Origin: Lentzea aerocolonigenes
GTDB lineage: Bacteria; Actinomycetota; Actinomycetes; Mycobacteriales; Pseudonocardiaceae
DNA: 17,650 nucleotides
NCBI RefSeq assembly: GCF_000955955.1
Contig: NZ_JYJG01000233.1
Span: 1-17,650, forward strand
Reading direction: 5' to 3'
Shown here: piece by piece, positions 13,586 through 17,650 of the stretch
Position numbering within the stretch: the stretch's first letter is position 1
How the letters are laid out: the number at the start of each line of letters is the position of its first letter
Notes under the pieces: generated by a model
What the model was told of the DNA's origin: nothing
Database searches by the model: none
The model's input: the letters and a program-made list of their open reading frames with translations, nothing else
Position numbers and translations under genes: made by a program

Positions 13586-14635
13586 TCACAGAGCGGATAC
13601 GAGGTGGTCCGGAATTTCCGTGAACACCGGCAGTTCCGACATCTGCGCGGCCAATGTCCCAGCAGTGCTGTGGTAGGCCTTCACGTCGAGCACCTGAGTG
13701 ATCTTTTCGGCCAGCGCGTCCGCGGTCAGTCCTTTCACTTCCACGTGCACGCCGGTTTTCAGCTCCTCGGCTTTCGCGGCGTTGCGCGGCTGGTCGGCGA
13801 ACAACGGCACCGCGACCATCGGGACGCCCGCGGTCAACGCCTCGCGCACGCTGCTGTAGCCCGCGTGCGTCACGAACACCTCGGCGGTGTTGAGCAGTTG
13901 CTGCTGCGGGATCTCCGGCCGCAGTTCGACGTTGGCCGGCCGCGGACCGGTCCACTCGCCCGTGCCGATCGCGAGGACCGAGCGCACCGGGAGCCGGCCC
14001 AGTGCGTCCGCGACGACGTGCAGGAGCTTCGAGCCGCTGAACAGCAGGCCCGCGTTGGTGCCGAAGGTGGCGACGACCTCCGGGCCGTCCGCCGTGGTCT
14101 GGTCGGTCGGCACGCGGAAGTGGTGCTGGGCCGGGTGCCAGTACGGCGGCGTGAGGCCCGCGGTGAACACCGGATCGGTGCCCGCGACGTGGAACCGGGC
14201 GCGCACCTTGTCCTTGCGCTCGTCGAGCCGTTCGATCTCCAGCGGCGCGAACGGGGCGATGTCGACGACCGCGTGCGGGATGCCGAGCACCTCGGCCGCG
14301 ATCTGGCCGCCGTACTCGCTGGTCTCCCGCACGATGACGTCGGGACGCCAGTTGCGGGCGAAGTCGAGGAGGTTGGCCGCCGCCCTGACCACCAGCTCGT
14401 CCGCGAACAGCGGCACGTCCAGGGTGCCGTCGCGTTCCGGGATCCACGGTGGCGGGGGGCCGAAGTCGCCCGGCGCCGGGATGTCCGGCATGACGACGGT
14501 GTGCTCGAGGTGCGCCATGGCCGGCCCTGTCGCGATCACCGCGTCGTGCCCCTTCTCGCGGAACGCCCTGGCGAGAGGCACCACCGTCGGCATCAGGTGG
14601 GAGTGGATGGGCAACGAGGTCAGCAGAACGCGCAC
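13586..14635 (-). CDS. GT1-family glycosyltransferase (macrolide glycosyltransferase-like)
   Basis: Sugar transferase of 349 residues with the GT-B two-domain fold. The N-terminal acceptor domain begins MRVLLTSLPIHSHLMPTVVP; H13 of SHLMP is in the place of the catalytic histidine. The C-terminal donor domain carries FGTNAGLLFSG (191-201) and the nucleotide-sugar signature HAGYSSVREALTAGVP (257-272), then PLFADQPRNA (277-286). It resembles OleD/MGT-type enzymes that glycosylate small aromatic or macrolide molecules, but is shorter than their usual 390-420 residues. GTG at 14635 is the start, with GAAGGGGA five bases upstream. It is divergent from the STAS gene and upstream of the peroxidase (121-base gap). 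No biosynthetic cluster is visible around it, so its acceptor is unknown; detoxifying glycosylation is one possibility. Confidence 0.88.
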   Translation of the reverse strand: MRVLLTSLPIHSHLMPTVVPLARAFREKGHDAVIATGPAMAHLEHTVVMPDIPAPGDFGPPPPWIPERDGTLDVPLFADELVVRAAANLLDFARNWRPDVIVRETSEYGGQIAAEVLGIPHAVVDIAPFAPLEIERLDERKDKVRARFHVAGTDPVFTAGLTPPYWHPAQHHFRVPTDQTTADGPEVVATFGTNAGLLFSGSKLLHVVADALGRLPVRSVLAIGTGEWTGPRPANVELRPEIPQQQLLNTAEVFVTHAGYSSVREALTAGVPMVAVPLFADQPRNAAKAEELKTGVHVEVKGLTADALAEKITQVLDVKAYHSTAGTLAAQMSELPVFTEIPDHLVSAL

Positions 14636-14751
14636 GTGGGTCCCCTTCTCGGCGTGTACTTCGAGAGAACTCCCCGGATGTTCGCGCGCTCAACTCGAAA
14701 ACCGGTCAGCGGACCACGTTTGGTGCTCGACGATGTGGGTACCTCTGCTGG
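14636..14751. other. Divergent intergenic region (glycosyltransferase / STAS)
   Basis: These 116 bases must hold both promoters. On the minus strand TTGAGC lies about 65 bases before the glycosyltransferase GTG, but no good -10 follows. On the plus strand TACCTC (14740-14745) is seven bases from the STAS ATG, compatible with a leaderless start. TTCGAG and CTCGAA near 14659 and 14694 form a weak wide-spaced inverted repeat. Nothing firm. Confidence 0.3.
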
Positions 14752-15078
14752 ATGTTCGCAGTCACGGTGACCGAGTCGTCGCCTGCCTCCACCCTTCTCA
14801 CCGTCTCCGGTGAACTGGCAGGTGCCGGCGCGGAACGACTTCTCTCCCGGCTCGACCGCCTCCTCGACCAGGGCCACCGCTACGTCGTCCTGGACCTGAC
14901 CGCCGTCTCCTTCTGCGACTCCAGCGGGATCAGCGCGCTCGTGCGAGGCCACGCGCGCGCTTCCGCCGCCGCTGGTGGGTTGCGCCTGTCCGCCGCGTCC
15001 GATCAGGTGACGCGCGTGCTGGAACTGTCCGGACTGGCGCGGATGCTCGGACTTCCGTCCACAGTGGTCACACCGTGA
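14752..15078 (+). CDS. STAS-domain anti-sigma factor antagonist
   Basis: A 108-residue STAS protein of the SpoIIAA/RsbV type. In the partner-switching model the unphosphorylated form binds an anti-sigma kinase and frees the sigma factor. Residues 3-20 give the first strands; RYVVLDLTAVSFCDSSGISA (43-62) is the signature with D56-S57-S58-G59, where S57 fits the phosphorylated serine of RsbV. LELSGLARMLG near the C terminus is the usual last helix. No kinase or sigma gene is adjacent, so this is an orphan antagonist. The ATG has no clear Shine-Dalgarno and may be leaderless. Its last 11 bases overlap the convergent oxidoreductase gene. Confidence 0.9.
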   Translation: MFAVTVTESSPASTLLTVSGELAGAGAERLLSRLDRLLDQGHRYVVLDLTAVSFCDSSGISALVRGHARASAAAGGLRLSAASDQVTRVLELSGLARMLGLPSTVVTP

Positions 15079-15079
15079 C
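15067..15079. repeat. Small inverted repeat in overlapping convergent stop codons
   Basis: GTCAC (15067-15071) and GTGAC (15075-15079) flank ACC. The two convergent genes end inside it: TGA at 15076-15078 on plus and TGA at 15070-15068 on minus. Five base pairs are too few for a confident terminator. Confidence 0.3.
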
Positions 15080-15976
15080 GACGAGCTTGCCCGTGGTGTG
15101 CGATCTGGCGAAGTCCACACACGCCTGAGGGCCCTCGTCGAGGGTGTAGTGCCGGCCGATGGTCGCCGGCAGCAAGCCTTGTACGGCTGCTTCGGCGACC
15201 TCGCGCATGCCGCCCAGTTCGCCGTCGAGGTCCAGCACGAACCTGGTGTCGACGTCGTACCGGCCGGGTTCGGGCACCGGGTAGGTGATGGTGAGCAGCT
15301 GACCGCCCGGGCTCACCGCTGCCGCGATTCTGTCGAGCTCGTCACTCGGCAGCGCGAGGTTGTACGCCGCGTCGGCCGCGGGATAGCTGTCGGTGTAGCC
15401 GATGGTGTGCTTGGCGCCGAGGTCGCGGAGCAGCTCGGCGTCCTCGGCGGTGGCCGTGGCGACGACCTCGACGCCTGCCGCGGCGAGCAACGGCACCAGT
15501 GCGGTGCCGACTCCTCCCGTCGCACCCACGACCAGCGCGGTCGCTTTCGGTTGTGCGGTCAGCAGGAGTGCCCGCGCGGTCAGGCCCGCCGTGGCGAGCG
15601 CGGCCGCGTGCTGGACGCTCAGGCTCGGCGGGCGGTGCGCCAGCAGCGGGGTGTCGGCCTCGAACACCGCGTACTCGGCCAGCGAACCGGTGCTCAGCGA
15701 CGGCCGCGGGCCGGCCAGTTCCCGGACCGCCTGCGGCAGGGCCAGGCCGAAGATCTCGTCACCCTCGCTGAACACCGTGACGCCCTCGCCGGTTTCGACG
15801 ACCGTGCCGGCGAAGTCGTTGCCGGGTACGCGGGATGTGCCCAGGGGCATGACGTCGGCCTGGTTGATCGAGGCCGCGGCGATGCGCACCAGGAGCTGTC
15901 CTGGTCCTGGGCGCGGCACCGGCACGTCGCCGACGACGTAGTTCTCCGGCGGACCGGTCGCGATGACTGCTTTCAC
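15068..15976 (-). CDS. NADPH-dependent quinone/alkene oxidoreductase (zinc-free MDR family)
   Basis: Medium-chain reductase of about 302 residues, of the quinone oxidoreductase type without structural zinc cysteines. The N-terminal catalytic domain includes KAVIATGPPENYVVGDVPVP, LVRIAAASINQADV and VPGNDFAGTVVETG. The Rossmann part has ALVVGATGGVGTALVPLLAA (about 149-168) as the NADPH loop. The C terminus TTGKLVVTV is typical. The ATG at 15982 has GGGGG directly against it, so the GTG at 15976, six bases from GGGGG, is the better start. The gene is divergent from a TetR regulator, and the palindrome at 15994-16005 lies just upstream. It probably reduces an electrophile or quinone recognised by that regulator, but no substrate can be named. 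Confidence 0.9.
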   Translation of the reverse strand: MKAVIATGPPENYVVGDVPVPRPGPGQLLVRIAAASINQADVMPLGTSRVPGNDFAGTVVETGEGVTVFSEGDEIFGLALPQAVRELAGPRPSLSTGSLAEYAVFEADTPLLAHRPPSLSVQHAAALATAGLTARALLLTAQPKATALVVGATGGVGTALVPLLAAAGVEVVATATAEDAELLRDLGAKHTIGYTDSYPAADAAYNLALPSDELDRIAAAVSPGGQLLTITYPVPEPGRYDVDTRFVLDLDGELGGMREVAEAAVQGLLPATIGRHYTLDEGPQACVDFARSHTTGKLVVTV

Positions 15977-15993
15977 GTTCATCCCCCTAAGCG

Positions 15994-16005
15994 GACCGTA
16001 TGGTC
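15994..16005. promoter_or_regulatory. TetR-type operator 1 (oxidoreductase side)
   Basis: GACCGTATGGTC has arms GACC/GGTC; it is shared with operator 2 at 10 of 12 positions. TACGGT on the minus strand inside it could be the -10 box of the oxidoreductase, so binding would block that promoter. Confidence 0.7.
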
Positions 16006-16025
16006 ACCTTAGGATGCTCGAAACG

Positions 16026-16037
16026 GACCGTGCGGTC
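16026..16037. promoter_or_regulatory. TetR-type operator 2 (tetR side)
   Basis: GACCGTGCGGTC has arms GACCG/CGGTC around TG. It lies 32 bases (about three helix turns) from operator 1, with flanking CG before and A after shared in both, and sits just upstream of the tetR -10 box. Confidence 0.7.
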
Positions 16038-16045
16038 AACTTTGC

Positions 16046-16051
16046 TAGTCT
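16046..16051 (+). promoter_or_regulatory. -10 box for a leaderless tetR message
   Basis: TAGTCT fits the actinobacterial -10 pattern. Seven to eight bases further lies the GTG start of the TetR gene at 16059, and there is no Shine-Dalgarno, so transcription probably begins at the start codon. Confidence 0.5.
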
Positions 16052-16058
16052 GCGTGAC

Positions 16059-16625
16059 GTGTCTTTGCGTGCCGATGCCGCTCGGAACCGCTCGTCGCTG
16101 CTGACAGCGGCGGTGGAGGTGTTCGCGGAGCAGGGTGCGGACGCGCCGATCTCGGCCGTCGCCGCACGGGCGGGGCTCGGCAAGGGCACCGTGTTCCGGC
16201 ACTTCCCCACCAAGGACGACCTGATCGCGGCGATCGTGCTGGACCGCGTGGACCGGTTGACCCGGCTGGCCGCGGAGCTGATCGAGGCGCCGGACGCGGG
16301 TGCGGCGGTGCTGGAGTTCATGCGGCACGCGGCCCGGCAACGGCAGCGGCTCGACCTGTCGTTCCTGGCCGCCGACCTGGGGGTGGAGGTCGGTGAGGCG
16401 CAGCTGCGGATGTCCCTGGCCATCACCGCGCTGGTCGACCGGGCGCGCGCTGAAGGCGCGTTGCGGGCCGACGTCACCGGTACCGACGTGATGCTGCTGA
16501 TGTGCGTGCCGAACGACGTGGTGAAGCACGTGCCCGACGCGCGGCCTGATCTGTGGGAACGCTATCTGGCGATCCTCTTCGACGGGCTGCGGCCGGAAGG
16601 CGCCCGGCCGCTGCCGCCGTTCTGA
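16059..16625 (+). CDS. TetR/AcrR-family transcriptional regulator
   Basis: Repressor-type protein of 188 residues. The N-terminal DNA-binding domain covers about residues 5-55: ARNRSSLLTAAVEVFAEQGA, then ISAVAARAGLGKGTVFRHFP as the helix-turn-helix, then TKDDLIAAIVLDRV. The rest is the helical ligand domain, ending with WERYLAILFDGLRPEG. I took the GTG at 16059 because the N-terminal helix begins there and TAGTCT is correctly placed for a leaderless message; an in-frame ATG at 15963 would run through both operators and into the divergent gene. It is divergent from the oxidoreductase, with two palindromes in the gap, so it probably represses itself and that gene until an electrophilic or quinone-like ligand binds. 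Confidence 0.9.
   Translation: MSLRADAARNRSSLLTAAVEVFAEQGADAPISAVAARAGLGKGTVFRHFPTKDDLIAAIVLDRVDRLTRLAAELIEAPDAGAAVLEFMRHAARQRQRLDLSFLAADLGVEVGEAQLRMSLAITALVDRARAEGALRADVTGTDVMLLMCVPNDVVKHVPDARPDLWERYLAILFDGLRPEGARPLPPF
16589..16611. terminator. Possible hairpin terminator at the end of tetR
   Basis: GCGGCCGG (16589-16596) pairs with CCGGCCGC (16604-16611) around a 7-base loop. It lies 12 bases before the tetR stop codon. tetR and the convergent chorismate mutase are only four bases apart, so a terminator must lie within coding sequence. No T-run. Confidence 0.35.
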
Positions 16626-16629
16626 CCGT

Positions 16630-17166
16630 CTACTTGGCACAGACCTCGGTCATGGCCTCGGTCAAGGCGTTCTCGTGCAACCGATCGAGGTGGTGCAGCA
16701 CGACCGCCGACCGTTCCGCGATGGTCGCGTGGATCTCGCACTTCAGGGTGGGACGGCGGAGCTGTTCGGTGTCCTTGAGCTCGGCGAGGATGTCGGTCGT
16801 GAGCCGGTCGAGGATCGGGCGCACCTCGGTGCCCAGGTCCGGCTTGTGCTGGGGGACTTCCTCGGGATGCTCGGTCCAGCGCGCGTAGAGGCCGCGCTGC
16901 ACCAGCTTGTTCGCCTCGATCTGAGCGCGGAAGAAGCGGGCCGCGTTCTCCGGGTCGAGGCCGAGCTGCCCGGCCTTGGTGCGCACGGTGTCGAGCACGA
17001 CCTGTTCGCGCGCGGGGTCGTCGATGGGCTGGGACGTGCCGAACTTGGCCGCTGCCACCAGGTCTGCCACCTCGATGCGCCGCACCGCGAGGTCGGTCAG
17101 CTCGCCGAGCGGACCGACGGACGTGAGCGACGCGGCGAGGGTGACTGCTACCGCCAGGATCCTCAT
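16630..17166 (-). CDS. Secreted chorismate mutase (AroQ-gamma type)
   Basis: Exported chorismate mutase of 178 residues, converting chorismate to prephenate. Residues 1-18 (MRILAVAVTLAASLTSVG) form a signal peptide. The AroQ helix follows: LTDLAVRRIEVADLVAAAKF with R30 and K41, then IDDPAREQVVLDTV with R53 and E54, then QIEANKLVQRGLYARW with N86 and Q90. These resemble the active-site residues of the exported Mycobacterium tuberculosis enzyme (Arg49, Lys60, Arg72, Glu109); Q90 replaces that Glu, as Gln88 does in the E. coli enzyme. C143 and C176 probably form the disulfide seen in the secreted family. The start at 17166 has GGAG three bases upstream; the ATG at 17184 has no ribosome site. It is convergent with tetR (4-base gap). 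Why the enzyme is exported is not understood. Confidence 0.88.
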   Translation of the reverse strand: MRILAVAVTLAASLTSVGPLGELTDLAVRRIEVADLVAAAKFGTSQPIDDPAREQVVLDTVRTKAGQLGLDPENAARFFRAQIEANKLVQRGLYARWTEHPEEVPQHKPDLGTEVRPILDRLTTDILAELKDTEQLRRPTLKCEIHATIAERSAVVLHHLDRLHENALTEAMTEVCAK

Positions 17167-17193
17167 GATCTCCGAGAGTGCCATGATGGCGGG

Positions 17194-17550
17194 GTGGAGT
17201 CCACGCGCATCGACCGTTGGCTGTGGGCGGTCCGGCTGACGAAGACCCGCCCGGACGCCGCCCAGGCGTGCCGGGGCGGCCACGTGCGCATCAACGACAA
17301 GCCCGCGAAGCCGTCGGCGATCGTCGTGCCCGGCGACCAGGTGCGGGCGCGGGTCGGCGACAAGACGAAGATCGTCGAGGTCGTGCGGGTGATCCAGAAG
17401 CGGGTGGGCGCGGCGGACGCGGCCACGTGCTTCATCGACCGCACTCCCCCGCCACCGCCGGACATCCCCATCGCGCGGCGGGACCGGGGCGCGGGGCGGC
17501 CCACGAAGCGCGAGCGGCGGGTGCTGGACCAGTTCAGGTCCCAGCAATGA
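17194..17550 (+). CDS. S4-domain RNA-binding protein (Hsp15-like)
   Basis: RNA-binding protein of 118 residues. The S4 domain covers about residues 3-55: STRIDRWLWAVRLTKTRPDA, then CRGGHVRINDKPAKPSAIV, then PGDQVRAR. The C-terminal tail is basic and Pro-rich, with GRPTKRERRVLDQF (101-114), which is typical of Hsp15/YrfH-like proteins that bind stalled 50S subunits. A ribosome role is inferred from the family. GTG at 17194 is the start, with GGCGGG directly before it. Its start is only 27 bases from the divergent chorismate mutase start, so the two promoters must overlap. Confidence 0.88.
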   Translation: MESTRIDRWLWAVRLTKTRPDAAQACRGGHVRINDKPAKPSAIVVPGDQVRARVGDKTKIVEVVRVIQKRVGAADAATCFIDRTPPPPPDIPIARRDRGAGRPTKRERRVLDQFRSQQ

Positions 17551-17650
17551 CCGGTGGCGCGACGTTCCGGGCCACGCCACTAGTAGTGCTTTGCCGGGTC
17601 AGCAAGAACCCGGGGCGTCAGACGCTTCGATAGTCGCGTTCTCACAGCTC
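17551..17650 (+). other. Downstream region, no gene recognised; weak hairpin
   Basis: The last 100 bases hold no convincing gene start or tRNA. CCGGGT (17594-17599) pairs with ACCCGG (17608-17613) around an 8-base loop and may be a terminator for the S4 gene, though the stem is short. Confidence 0.35.

Noticed and set aside
11482..13623. Long plus-strand reading frame of 713 residues
   Set aside because: Antisense to the peroxidase and doxX-like genes, with composition-driven sequence and no family resemblance.
13586..14635. Natural-product gene cluster suggested by the glycosyltransferase
   Set aside because: No polyketide, peptide-synthetase or deoxysugar genes surround it; one glycosyltransferase is not sufficient evidence.
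13565..14770. Plus-strand reading frame of 401 residues
   Set aside because: Antisense to the glycosyltransferase; ends across the STAS start and has no motif.
1..17650. CRISPR array, insertion sequence or prophage
   Set aside because: No regularly spaced repeats, transposase, integrase, terminal inverted repeats or att-like duplications were seen.
17551..17650. tRNA gene near the right edge
   Set aside because: No acceptor/T-arm pattern fits; only a short GC hairpin is present.

Overview
The window is GC-rich, gene-dense DNA with GTG starts, apparently leaderless promoters, Tat and lipoprotein signals and actinobacterial protein families (secreted AroQ chorismate mutase, TIGR01777 epimerase, STAS antagonist, Co-type nitrile hydratase). 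An actinomycete is clear. A Pseudonocardiales-type host such as Lentzea, Saccharothrix or Amycolatopsis is my guess and is not shown by the sequence. I see no rRNA, tRNA, insertion sequence, phage gene or CRISPR array. It reads as ordinary chromosomal accessory DNA with intact genes, and no gap between genes exceeds 300 bases.

Layout. (1) 1-4852, minus strand: an MFS exporter, a DeoR-HTH/LacI-sensor chimeric regulator, and a sugar ABC importer (lipoprotein binding protein, MalF-like and MalG-like permeases; the last runs off the left edge). The genes overlap or nearly touch. A related 21-bp element lies at the same distance in front of both the regulator and the binding protein. (2) 4854-5301: an XRE-family regulator divergent from the MFS gene, with three TGTCA boxes between them. 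(3) 5386-7401, plus strand: a four-gene operon of a TIGR01777 NAD(P)-binding epimerase and a three-subunit cobalt-type nitrile hydratase whose beta subunit is split into two small genes, closed by a perfect 18-bp inverted repeat. (4) 7426-11198, minus strand: an MFS transporter, two tandem paralogous lipoproteins and a secreted class-A beta-lactamase-like serine hydrolase, probably co-transcribed. (5) 11216-14635, minus strand: a GT1 glycosyltransferase, an animal-type heme peroxidase and a DoxX/DUF417-like membrane protein, with a promoter palindrome, a hairpin covering the doxX ribosome site and tandem terminator hairpins. (6) 14752-16625: a STAS anti-sigma antagonist converging on an NADPH:quinone-type oxidoreductase, which is divergent from a TetR regulator; two near-identical palindromic operators lie between the last two. 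(7) 16630-17550: a secreted chorismate mutase divergent from a small S4 RNA-binding protein, then about 100 bases without a recognised gene.

The strongest candidates for unusual biology are the split nitrile hydratase operon with its epimerase partner, the chimeric sugar regulator with its duplicated leader element, and the peroxidase-DoxX unit with its RNA and DNA structures. Functions are inferred from family resemblance read by eye; no database search was run.
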